From Pleodorina starrii (Eukaryota > Chlorophyta > Chlorophyceae > Chlamydomonadales > Volvocaceae), in the NCBI GenBank assembly GCA_030267565.1, contig BRXU01000043.1:372001-436000 (forward strand): 64,000 bases of DNA, read 5' to 3'. Position 1 is the stretch's first letter. Every line of letters starts with the position of its first letter. Of the stretch, positions 10,839 to 21,600 are shown in pieces. The notes beneath the pieces are model-generated. The model saw only the letters and a program-made list of their open reading frames with translations, ran no database searches and was not told the origin of the DNA. The translations under genes and the position numbers were made by a program.

Positions 10839-11922
10839 GGTGGTGGTGTTGATGGTGTTGGTGGCTGTGCGGTCCGCCTCCGGCAGCGGCAGCGGCAGCG
10901 GCAGCGGCAGCGGCAGCGGCAGCAGCATGCGGGGGTAGAGGTCGGCTGTGAGGGCGGCCACCGATTTGAGGAACTCGGGCCAGCAGCGGGCAGCCAGACA
11001 CACGTCGGCGGAACACTCGTAAACCTTCCCCGAGGAGGGAGGAGGGAGGGGGGGTATTATCCCGAGTGGGGCGGGGGGCAAAGGGGGAGGAAGGGGGGAA
11101 GGGGGGAACAGGTGTGCGGGGGCGGGGAGGAGAAGAGGATTTGGCTCTTCTTTGTTACCCCATCAACGACAGGCGATGCAGCAACGGGAGGGGGAGGGGG
11201 CGAAGGTGGAAGGAGGAGGAGGAGGAGAACCGGGGCGAAGGGGCGGATGCGTTCAGCAGGTGGGTGTTGGGCGAGGGGTGTTGGGCGAGATTTGGTTGAT
11301 CGCCGCATCTCTGCCACCGCGGTCCCACCGAGGGCCAAGAGGGGGCGGTTGCGAGCAGCGAACTGCAGCGCGCGGAGACGGGCCGAAAGGTGCGAGGCGA
11401 GGGAGGCCGCAACCCCTCCCTCTGGTGCAACCGCATCTCCCCCCGCTTTCCCCTCCCCGGCCACAGTCGGTACCTGAACTGCCAGCTCGTCCCGCACGTA
11501 CGCAGCAACCAACGACTCGCGCAATGAACGGAAGCGGCGTACGGCGTTGTCCAGCTCCTCAGCGCCTGCGCAAACAAACGCGATCGATTTGAACCAGCAG
11601 CTTTCGAAGCTTAATATACCGGACTGCTTGAAATTGGGCAGCTGTACTACAGGTGAAATCTCTCGGCGCGAGGGGTCCTCACTTGCACATCCCGCCTCCG
11701 CGCGACGGAGCAGCTCCTCCGCGGCCGGCTGCAGTCGCGCCCAGCTTGATCTGCATGCCTCAACGTCCCCTGCCTTTCCGACTAGCAAAGAAGGTCGCGG
11801 CGGAAGCGCACGCCTACGGCGTCACGAGGGACATTGTCGCAGGTTGCCGTTTTCGCCCTTGCGGCAAAAGGCAACGCTGGTAAAAGAAACTTCTGGACGT
11901 ACCCGTTAGCCACTGGATCCAT
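9155..11922 (-). CDS. SAC3/GANP-domain protein, PCI-type (6 exons, about 504 aa)
   Basis: Exons on -: 11922-11903, 11750-11683, 11565-11474, 11024-10206, 9946-9842, 9565-9155; phases 2,1,0,0,0 all close. The conserved parts are LRESLVAAYVRDELAVQVYE, ADVCLAARCWPEFLKSVAAL, EEMLAAHCLFLAC, LSSLAAGDWHSFLVLREGAP and RTAAVRSLAAAFRSLPLP, which follow the order of the SAC3/GANP (Nin1/PSMD8-like) helical repeat domain of mRNA-export and 26S-lid-related proteins (SAC3D1 and LENG8/THP3 groups). This fold is a protein scaffold in nuclear mRNP or proteasome-like complexes; the exact complex is not deducible. A large insert in exon 4 carries Leu-Pro repeats, about 26 consecutive Asn and a His/Gln-rich run. 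The first exon (20 nt, ATG at 11922, GTACGT donor) is my weakest inference; the rest is firm. The gene starts about 300 bp downstream of SEN34 on the same strand. Confidence 0.75.
9577..9633 (-). repeat. Intronic conserved motif, family A, copy 1
   Basis: On the - strand gggcttcttgtttcagtttt followed by gcaaatttacccttcaac and a C/T tract, ending about 10 bp before the acceptor of the last exon of the SAC3-type gene (9566). Sense orientation relative to the host gene. Confidence 0.7.
10759..10842. repeat. (TTG)n microsatellite encoding poly-Asn on the - strand
   Basis: About 26 consecutive ttg triplets on + (caa/aac on -) lie inside exon 4 of the SAC3-type gene and translate as uninterrupted Asn in its frame. 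Neighbouring CAG/CAT-type triplets encode Gln and His. Length polymorphism would stay in frame. Confidence 0.9.
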
Positions 11923-12112
11923 AATTACGTTTCAGCACCGTAGTTTTGGCGCACGGAAATGTTATGCAAGTTGGTTTCACAACTACGTCCGCGGTCTGCT
12001 GCTCAATGTTACAACGCCACAATCGCAAGTGAAGGTGTTGTCATCGTCGCGATTGCTCGCCGAGAAATGAGGCGGCGTGAAGCTTGAAGCTTCTACATAT
12101 CGTCCGTTATGG

Positions 12113-12117
12113 TTACA
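12113..12117 (-). terminator. TGTAA polyadenylation signal of SEN34
   Basis: CTGTAACC on the - strand, 115 bp beyond the TGA at 12232 and about 190 bp before the ATG proposed for the next - strand gene. Position fits a compact 3' UTR. Confidence 0.6.
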
Positions 12118-12231
12118 GTTAGCCGAACGGTTCCACCGGTACACGCGGCCAAGGCCAACTTCCGCGCCTTCGCGCTCCTCAAACGCTCCGCCACGTTCGC
12201 CGGAAGAGAACAACGCTGGCGCGCCTGCAGC

Positions 12232-15200
12232 TCATGCCTTGGACCCGAATCCAGACTCCGGCGCGAACGACATGTACTTGATCCGCGGCCCGCCCTCGCG
12301 CCCCTGCGGGTTCGGGTTCAGGTTCGGTTTGTTGGTCCCGGGGAGCCGGGGGGCCATCAGCTTGGCAGGACCTATCAGCGCACGCGAGCGTGTGTGTGTG
12401 CGTGTGTATATGTGACGTCAGCGCATGTACGAAAGAAGACGCCGGATGCCTTACCCTTGCACCCTACAAGCTCGGCCTTGACACCTAACCCCGACCTCCC
12501 CCGGGCCCCCGCCCCAAACCCCGACCCCCATCCCCGGCCCCAAAACGCTCCGAAACCAACCCGTCAAGCCCCCAAACCCCAAGCGACCTCACCATCACCC
12601 ACCCACCCGCCCACCCACCTGCTCTCCCCCCTCGTCCTGCCCCTCCTCCCGGAAGGCCAGCAGCAGGTGCTTCCGGGCCGCGTGCGAGCCCCTGGCCACC
12701 GCCTTGAGCGCCATGGGGTTGAGCGGCTGGCTGGCGGGCAGGGGGCGCACCGTGAACTGCGCGTGGTAGAGGGAGGGGTCCCCCGGGTAGGCCAGGAGGT
12801 CGGAACCGAACTTGATGCCGCCCGTCAGAGTGAAGCTGCGTTAGGGGGGTAGGGGTGTGGGGGGGGTAGGGGGTGGGGGGGTAGGGGGTGGGGGGTGGGG
12901 GGGTAGGGGGTGGGGGGGTGGGGGGTGGGGGGGTGGCAGCATGTTGTTGTTGTCCGCAGGAGGCGCTGCTGGAGCCGATACGGCAGTGTTACCGGACATG
13001 ACGGGGCATGGCGGGGCAGCGGCGGGAGGGGAAGTGTGGCGCGGGGGAGGGGAGGAGGAGGGGGACGGTGAAGGGATGGAGGGGTGGTGGGGTGGTGGGG
13101 CGTGGGAGGGGTATGACAGTCCGACGTTACCGACAGCTGACCAGCTGGTCGTGACCCTTGCCGGCAGCCACGGGGAACACTCGGGGAACAGCCGTCAGTC
13201 AATGGAACCACGTCAACGGGTGGCAGCCGGGTGGCAGCGGGGCAGACTCCGTCGAGTGGATGACGGGTGGGCGGAAGGAGGCTATTGGAAGCAGCGACCC
13301 CCAGTCGGTCAGTCGGTCGGTCGGGGCGGCTCCCCCCACCCCCCCCCCCCACCCCCCACCCCACCCACCCACCCCTGGCGGTGCAGGTCGCAGAAGACCG
13401 CGAAGCGCAGCGCCTCCTCCCCCGTGTCCGGGTGGGTCCACCCCACTCGGCCCACACCTGGGGGTGGATGGGTGGGGGTGGGGGTTATCCACGTATAGGC
13501 CGGTGGGTCAGGGAGTGATATGCTCCTTGATATATACATGAGTCACAGCGGAGGTTGTTGACCAAGCTGCTGCAGCCGCTGAACCTCCGGAACTGCCGGT
13601 GGGGGTGGGGTGTGGGTTGGGCTGTGGGGTGATGAGGGGGTCGGTGACGGCTGGGTGGGTGGGGGGGTGGGGGGGGAGCGTGCGGCCTAGATGGAGAGGG
13701 CCCATGTGAGGGGGGAGGCGGGGGAGCGGTGCCTGACCCCGGCCCACCCTTCCGCGACCCGGCCCCCACCCCCCCGCCCACTTCCGCAATGAGCACCCCA
13801 CACACACACACACGATCGACCGACCCGGTGGCCTCTTGGAACCCTCTCTCGGCGCCCTTCCCCCGTCTTCCACCACCACACTTCCTGCTCCGCGCCCTCA
13901 CAAACCCCCGGCAGCAACACCGACCGCCCCGCCCCGCCCCGCCCCGCCCCGCCCCGCCCCGCCCCGCCCCGCCCCGCCCCGCCCCGCTCGCACCTCCGTC
14001 GGACGGTCCCCGCACTGCCGCCGCTGTCATCGATGCCGCCGCCTCCGCCTCCGCCTCCGCCGCTGCCGCTGCCGCTGGAGCTGTGCCCCTTGCCGTCCCC
14101 CCCGCCCCCGCCCCCGCCCGAGCCGCCGCCGCCGCCGTCGCCGTGAGCGGCATCGTGTACGGCCCCCCGTCGGTCACTGCGGCCCGCCACCCGGGCTCCG
14201 AACGGTCAACGAACTCCGCCGCCGCCGCCGCTCGCGGCGCCGCCGCCCCGCCGTTCCGTACATCACCACCCCCGTCACGCGCGCCTGCCGATGCCCCATC
14301 CGCCCCCACCCCCACCCCCCGGTGATGCTTCGCGTCCTCGCCGCCGTCGACGCTCCCGCTGCCGCCGCTCCCGCCACCACCTCCGCCTCCTCGTTGCGCC
14401 GCCTGCGGGGCCGCCAGCTGCCTCCGCTTGGCTCCCAGCAGCGGCAGGTACCTGCCCGTGAAACCGACCCGTGGGTCATATTGCGAATAGTACTCGCAAT
14501 AGGCCGCCTCCCAGTCCGCGTCCGCTGAGCCGGGACGCCGCCCGCAGCCGGAGCCGCCGCCGTCGGGGCCGCTGCCGCCGCCGCTGGCGCCGGTGGCGGC
14601 CCTGGCGGCTGCCGCCGCCGCCGCCGCTGCCGCCGCCGCCGCGCGGACGGGTGCGGATGTTTCCGGGAAGAGCTCGATCCAGCCATGTCGTACCGCCAGT
14701 GTCACCTCATCGGCACTGAGCTCCAGGGGAAGGAAGTTGACCTCGTTCTGGTTCTTGAACTCTGCGGGGGAGGGAGGGAGGGAGGGAGGGAGGGAGGGAG
14801 GGAGGGACGGCGCCAGCGCTCGAGTGACAGTCGGTGCAGTTGGTGCAGTTGGTAAGCAGCAAATGAGCAACAGCGGTTGAGCGGTGTGGGTGGGGGAGAG
14901 ACGTGCGGTGCGGTGCGGTGGGGTGGGGTGGGGTGGGGTCTGGCGTGGTGGGGTGGGATGCGATGCAAGGGGAGGGGGAAGGGGGAAGGACGCGAAACGG
15001 GTGCGGAGCGGGTCTGGGAGGAGAGGGGGGGAGGGAGCGCGGTTGCGCTGGTGCTGGTACTCGGGTAGGGCGGAGCAAAGCCGGCCGGCGGCGGCAGCGT
15101 CGTCGGGCGCTTGCGCAGGCTGCGCACCGACGCCGACAGGGAGCTGTGCTCCAGGTTGCTGATCCGTGATACGAGGACGCCTATGTGCACTTACGCGCGA

Positions 15201-15474
15201 CGCTGCCGACAAGGCACCCCATGATGTGGTGCTTCTTCCGCAGACGCATTGCCCCTGTGGGCAAATCCACCGCAAAATGGAGAAAGTCTACACATGTTTG
15301 CGCAAAATGTAACAACTTGCCATTATGCCGTTGGGAAACGCACCGCTTGCGTCCCAAACGTAGCCTTTTTTGCCGGCGATAAAGCACGGAATCGGCGTTG
15401 CCATGATGTGAGTTTGTCCTGCCTAAAATTAAAATTTTAATTGAAGGGGTTGCGTGCCGCCGCAGCGGGCTCAC
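12232..15474 (-). CDS. SEN34: tRNA-splicing endonuclease catalytic subunit SEN34 (5 exons)
   Basis: Exons on -: (15474 or 15249)-15195, 14761-13994, 13457-13373, 12835-12619, 12303-12232; phases 1,1,2,0 close. Exon 1 has RLRKKHHIMGCLVGSVA, the SEN34 N-terminal signature, continued by QFKNQNEVNFLPLELSADEV in exon 2. Exons 3-4 hold the endonuclease fold: ALRFAVFCDLHRQ then FTLTGGIKFGSDLLAYPGDP. With the 15474 start (473 aa) the triad is Tyr394, His402 and Lys433; the 8- and 31-residue spacings equal those of human SEN34 (Y247/H255/K286). The enzyme cleaves the 3' splice site of intron-containing pre-tRNAs, partnered by SEN2, SEN15 and SEN54. Exon 2 contains a 190-residue Ala/Gly/Asp-rich insertion not typical of the family. 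The start is uncertain: homology seems to extend upstream of Met at 15249, so 15474 or an unseen 5' exon is likelier. Confidence 0.85.
13505..13582 (-). repeat. Intronic conserved motif, family B, copy 1
   Basis: A 78-bp segment in SEN34 intron 2, in the sense orientation of the gene, matches 36266-36343 at roughly 80 percent without gaps. Shared parts include caacaac, gtgactcat, tatat and ending in cctgaccc. The terminal CTGAC lies about 50 nt before the 3' splice site and could be the branch point. Substitutions do not favour third codon positions, so it is not coding. Confidence 0.75.
13921..13985. repeat. (CCCCG)n tract in SEN34 intron 2
   Basis: About thirteen units of gcccc/ccccg immediately downstream (in - sense) of the exon 2 donor at 13993. 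On the transcribed strand the RNA would be G-rich and able to form stable structure next to the donor. Confidence 0.9.
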
Positions 15475-15642
15475 TAATGGTCCTTGGGTCGTAACGACTC
15501 ATTCCGACGAACCGTCGTGCCGTGCTCTGGGGAGTTGCACACAAACTCGTGCCCACTCCCTGCATAAAAGATAAAACGCCATGAATTTGTTTCGTGGCAG
15601 TGAGTGCTTTCCCTTTTATTTGTAGCTCGAGGGCAGGGAGAA
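15475..15642. promoter_or_regulatory. Bidirectional promoter region, SEN34 (-) / Deg protease (+)
   Basis: The two genes start head-to-head with only about 170-390 bp between start codons, depending on the SEN34 start. The interval is less GC-rich than its surroundings. A TATA-like gcataaaagataaaa lies at 15562-15577, about 70 bp before the protease ATG at 15643. An A/T block (aaaattaaaattttaatt) at 15424-15441 sits just inside the longest SEN34 frame. Confidence 0.45.
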
Positions 15643-17299
15643 ATGAACCTCGTCCAACAAACAGCGACAGCTAGACCATGTAGATCAGGACGACTGAGTT
15701 CTTTGCAGCCCTGCTCGTTGTCAAACGTCCATGGGCTCTGCGTTCCCGTGACGACCGGGCGGCTCATCCGGCGACGTCCGCTGGGCGCAGCAGCAGGCGG
15801 GGAATTTACCTGTGACTCAACCAGCCCACATCCGAGCGCTGAATTGAATTCTCATCCTGCGGCTTGTGGAGGGCCGCTCGAGCTGTCGCAGCCTGCTTCG
15901 CGCGATTCATCCATCGACACAGCCAGGCCCCACGTGGCCGGCGTGCTGCTACGGCTATGGCGAGCCCTGCGGCTTGCCACAGCAGCTGCATTACGACTAC
16001 TGGGATGGGTGGCAGTCTTCTGCCTCGCGGGCCTCCTCCCGCGGCCGTCGCCCTCCCATGCCGCCGCAGTTGCTGCTGCTGCCGGCCTGCCGGCAGTTGC
16101 GCTGACCCCCTCGCGCGGAGCTGCAGAGCCCCCCAGCAGCAGCGCCCGCAGCAGCCCCAGCGTGTGCACCCGCTCCGAAACGGAGGCAGCAGCAGCGGCC
16201 CCGCACAGCAGCAGAGGCGACGCTGCAGCGGCCGACGCCACCGCCTCCACCTCGGGGCCGGCCCCAGCCCCCCTCAGCCCCTCCCCAGCCGGCGCCCAGC
16301 CCCCCGCCAGCCTCACCTCCCTCCGCTGCCGTACCTACGGCGGCGGTGTGATGCCGTTGGCCGACCTGTCCGCCTCCGCCGCCTTCGCTTCCGTCGGGGA
16401 AGGCGGCGGACCAGCATACGGCCTGCGCACACGAGGCGGCGGCGCCGCCTCTGCCCCTTCCTCGTCCTCTTTCTCTTCTTCTTCCCTGGAGTGCAGCCCA
16501 CCGGTCGCCTCCTCCTCCGTACCACCCGCAGCAGCCGCACCCGCACTGGCCTCTGCCTCTGCGGCCCAGTCCCAGTCCCAGTCCCCGGGGTTGGGCCCCT
16601 CTGCCGCTGGCAGCAGCAGCAGCAGCAGCAGCAGCCATGTTGGCAGCCAGGGGGACGTCAGTGGCGTCAGCAGCAGCAGCGGTGGGCAGGCGGCGGGGGC
16701 GGCGGGGGCAGGGGCGGGGTCGGGCCCCGGGTCTGTGGGTGTGGATCCTGAGACTGCTGCCCTGGCTGCTGGGTTGGGGTTGGGGGTGGGGGAGGTCGGG
16801 GTGGTGCGGCTGTTCGAGCGGCACCGGGCATCAGTGGTCAACATCAGCGGCATGCGGGCAATGCAGGTGGGGGGGGGGAGGGGGGGAGGGGGGCGGTGGG
16901 GTCGGGGTGGGGGGTGGGGGGCCTCTTTTCCACCAGGTAGGTTGGTGGGTATGGGCCGAGGCGGGTGGGTATGGGCCGAGGCGGGTGGGTATGGGCCGAG
17001 GCGGGTGGGTATGGGCCGAGGCGGGTGGGTATGGGCCGAGGCGGGTGGGTATGGGCCGAGGCGGGTGGGTGCGTGTTGTGGAGTGAAGGAACGAGCTGGT
17101 CGGGTGGCGTGTAGGGGCGTGTGGTGGCGTGTGGTGTGGTTTGGTGGCGACGGAGTTCAGGAGACTGGACGTGGCGGTGCGAGGAGGGGGTCGGGGACGG
17201 TGCGGCAGGGACAGCGTGGGGAGGTGGGGGAGATGTTGGGGAGTTTAGGGGTTCAAGGCCGTCCGGGAGTGAGCAGGTGTGAAGGCGTGGCGGCCGGTC

Positions 17300-17331
<32 letters not shown>

Positions 17332-18658
17332 ATGGGGAGGGGAGGGATGCGGGTGACGTGGGGAAGGTGGTCCCCCTTCCACGTCCCCCTCCCCTTCTCC
17401 CACCCCCTTCCCGTCAACGGACTCCATCCGCCAGAGCCCCCTCCCTCCCCCTCCCGGGCGATACCATACGACCTTCCCCACCCCCAACTGCACCACTTCA
17501 TCGCGATACGTATTCCCTCTCCCCCCCCCACACACACACACCACCACCACCACCACTATCTTGGCTAGCTGTGATGCGCTGTGTGCTGGGAGATGACACC
17601 GCCCGCCCCCCCGCCCGGCCCCCCCCCGGCCTCAGACCTTCACCACTCTGGATCCGGGTAAGATGCCGTACGGTCAGGGCAGCGGGTTCCTGTGGGGCGA
17701 CAAGGGCCACGTGGTGACGTGCTACCACCTGGTCAAGGGAGCCGCGGAGGTCAAGGTGGGGAGGGAGGAGGGGCCCGGGGGGGGGGAGGGGGGGGAGAGG
17801 GGAGGGGGCAGAGGGAGGGGGAACGGAACCTCAACAAATATGGGGGCGGCGGCGTGAGAGTATGTGCTTGCGTGTGTGTTCATGTGTGTGCATGTAGTTG
17901 TGCTTGTGTGTGTGTCCTTGTGCGTGCTAGTGGGGTTTTGTGTATGTTTGGTCTTGTGCAGCTGCGTATGTCCCACATATGAGGTGTTGGGGGAGGGGGG
18001 AGGTGTTGCTCTCCATGCCCCCCACCCGCCCCTCCCTCCTGCCGCCGTCTGTGTTGCCCCACCCACTCCCCCCACCACCCACCACCCAACCACCCACCAC
18101 CCATCCCCCAACCCTCCAATCCCCCAACCCCCCAATCCCCACCATCCACCACCCCGGGGGCCCAAAGGCTCCTCAGGCCCGCAGCGCCCCCCAGAGCCCC
18201 CGGGATGGCTCAAAGACCCCCCCTCCCTCCCCTCCCTTCCCCCATTGGGTCCGATTGGACACACGCCTGAACAGGTGACGTTGTACGACAACACATCTTA
18301 CACGGCAAAAGTTCTCGGGTACGGCATGGAACGCGCGGAGCAACTCGGCGCGACGCGGCGCGGTCCGGTTTGCGATAGGACAGCGGCAGGGGGCGAGGAG
18401 GAGGGGGGGCGGGAAGGCGGGAGAGCGGGAGGTATGTCGCTGTGAGACCCGGCTAGGCCCCCATCCCCTCTCCCCCTTTCCCCCTCCACACACACACACG
18501 TCCCCCCGGGGTACTAGCACAGCCCAGCACAGCCCAGCACAGCCCCCATTACACATTGCGGCATGTCGTGCGAGGAGGCCCACCACTGCACACATTGACC
18601 CTGGAAGCCTGGATGTGTCCCGCCCCGGCCTGGCCCGCGGGGTGGTGGTCAGGAGACA

Positions 18659-18691
<33 letters not shown>

Positions 18692-21600
18692 GGAGGCAGT
18701 GTGGACGGAAGAAGGGGAGGGGAGGGCAGGGGAGAGGCTGCAGCTCAGCTCAGCTTGGCTCAGGTGCGGGTGCAGGTCAGGTGCAGGTGCAGGTGCAGGT
18801 AGGGCCTCCGGACCGCGGAGTCGGAACTCCGGAGCCTTCTCTCCACCACCACCACTGCCCACCACTGTACGGTGCCTCCAACACACGCAGTGCCACATGA
18901 CACATACCGCGGTACATGACACATCCTGACGTACATTCGTACACCCTCCTGTCGTCGCGATACATCCAGGTACGACGCCGCCAAGAACGTTGCCGTACTT
19001 AAGCTCTCGGTTCCGAAGAGCAAGGTGGGTGCCTGCGGTACGGCCGCTTTTCGTTAGGATGTACGACCGGATGTACGACGCGGCGCCTATACGTTGACCG
19101 CCGTTGCTTTGCTGGTGCTGTTCGCGAGGCAAGGCGGCTCGCCAGCCGACCGGCCGCCCCCCCCCCCGCCAGTGTATACCACCATGATGCTGATGATGCG
19201 GCGTCAGGGGCACATCACAGCACATTACGGCACAGCACAGCACCGTTCAGCGCCCCCCTACACACACACTCCCCCCCTCCCCCCATTCCCGCTGTCACTT
19301 TACCCCTCCCCTCCCTCCCTCCCTCCTCCCCACTTTCCCTTTTCCCCTCCCCCCCTATCCGTTGGACTGTCGTACTCTACTCGCCCGAACCTCCCCCCCC
19401 CTGGGTTGGGAGGTGGCAGTTGCGGGAGCTGCAGCCGGTGACCCCGGGGTCGGCCGCGGGGCTCCGAGTGGGTCAGAACGTGTACGGCATTGGAAACCCG
19501 TGGGGCCTCGGCCACACGCTCAGCCAGGTGGGGGCGGGACTGGGGGGGGCGGGAGGGGGATGGGGAGGAGAGGGTGGAGAGGGCCGGTCAATAGGGGGTG
19601 GGCAGAGGGGTGGTGAGTGCGGGACAGCGCGCAGTGGTCGGGAGGAGTGGGGTCGGTCGCCGCCCAGTGGCGAGTGGACCGACCCCCGGGTCACCCGCCG
19701 GCGACCCGGGGGGACCCGCGGGGCCGCGGGGGCCCGGGTCATGGTCGACCCTTCCCCTCGGTAGCGGATCACAGCACATCAGCACATCACATCATACCGG
19801 GACTGGGGGCTGTTGTTGTGATGTATGACGGGATGGGGCTCCAAGGAGAGGAAGGAGAGGAGAGGAGGGAAGGAGGGGCCTGTGGTCCTGGCAGTTGGGG
19901 GTGGGGGCTGGCCGTTGGATGGGATACGGGGGGGTACGACGGGGTACGGATGGACGGTACGGGGGAAGCTATCTACGGGTCCGCGGGAGGGGGGGAATCG
20001 GGAGGGGGGGGTCGGGAGGGGGGTCAGGTGGCCGATTCGAGGGTCAGGGGTCCCGCCTGTGGCTGTGTGTGTGTGCTTGTGTGCGTGTTTGCCCGGGGGG
20101 TTAGGGGACTCGCTGTGGCCATGGATTGCATTCCGCATGCCGTACTACCTTTTGCCGTACCCTGGTACAGCTTCTCCGTCGGGGCGTCACATCCCCCTCC
20201 TCCCACATCCTCCCCCCCTCCATGCAAACTACTCTCTTAACCGCCCCACCTCGCCCCACCACCCCCTTCCCCTCTCCATCGCTGCCGCCCGTGTGTATGT
20301 CTACGTGTACCCGTGTGTTTCTCTCTCAGGGTTTGGTGTGCGGACTGGACAGTGAGCTGGGGGGCGGTCTGTTCCCCATCAAGGGCCTTATACTCAGCAG
20401 CTGCCAGCCCGACCCGGGGAGCAGCGGGGGGGTGATGCTGGACAGCAAGGTGGGGGGGGGGGCCGGCCGGGGGCAGGCAGGCAGGGGGGAACGGTGGGAA
20501 GATCTGAAGTGGATAGCCAGGTGGGGGAGGGGGGGGCTGGATGCAGTGCGTCCCTTGAATGTGGTTGCAGCGAGGGGTGGGTTGGGGGGTGGGGCGGGCA
20601 GGGGGGGAGGGCGGGGAAGGGCGGGGGGTGACAGCCGGTTGGCCGGTGCTAACCGGTGGAGGGGAGGGAGGGGGAGGGAGGGGGAGGGGGTCCGGGGCCG
20701 CCATCATCATCACGAGCGGAGGAGCGGAGGAGCGTCTGTGTGCGTGTGAATGGGGTTGGTGGTGGTAGGGGGGAATGAACGGTGGGTTTTCGTTTCGGTG
20801 ATGTGTAGACAAAAGGGGGGTGGATGGACTTTTGTTTTGGGGGTTGGCGAGAGGCGAGGTGGGGTGAGGCGAGGTGGTCCCAGCCCGCCCGCCGTGAAGA
20901 CCCGCAGCCCGATGCACCCATGGCAGCCAGCCGCCCAGACCCTCCTCCGAGCTAGCTAGATAGCTAGCTACCTAGCTAGATAGATAGATAGCTAGATAGG
21001 TAGGTAGGTAGGGGTCGAGTCATCTCGGAGCAGGTCTAATCGTGCCTCGCCGCCCCTCCCTTGCCCAACCTCGCCCAACCCCTCTCCCCTTCCCCCCTCC
21101 CCACCCCTCCCTGCCCCGCCTCCAGGGCCAGCTGGTTGGTATGTTGGTGACTCCCCCCGCCAGCAGCGGGGGTGGCGGGTGGGGGGGTGGGGGCGGGGGC
21201 CGCTCCTTCGCAGTGCCCCTAGATGCCATCCGAGGACTCATCGCACAGATCCTAGCGTACGGCAGGACAGTACGACCCGCTCTCGGCATCACCATGGCGC
21301 CGGCGCAGGTGCGGGTGTGTGTATGTGCATGCGACCGACGGATTGAGACTCCCACCCCCACCCCCACCCCCACCCCCGGGTGTCATGGCTCATGGGGGTC
21401 AGGGGGCGGGGTCGGGGCAGGGGGCGCATATGGGGAGGGAGGGAGTGTTAAGACAATGAGTCACTGCGTATGGGTAGGTAGGGAGGGGGGTAGGGGTCAT
21501 AAGGGACGCATCCGCAGCCGCAGCCACCCCGGAATCCAAAACATGTCCGAATGGCTGACCGACCTAGGAGGTGGCATCCAGACGACTTGTGTGTGCGGGG

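Noticed and set aside
12830..13480. + strand Gly/Trp-rich frames over the SEN34 exons
   Set aside because: They read the G-rich complement of SEN34 introns and exons; the - strand encodes the conserved endonuclease motifs.
14880..15190. Extra SEN34 exon encoding VLVSRISNLEHSSLSASVRS
   Set aside because: Using it would require a 14-nt intron after the 15195 donor, and direct joining of 15195 to 14761 already gives the family consensus in frame.
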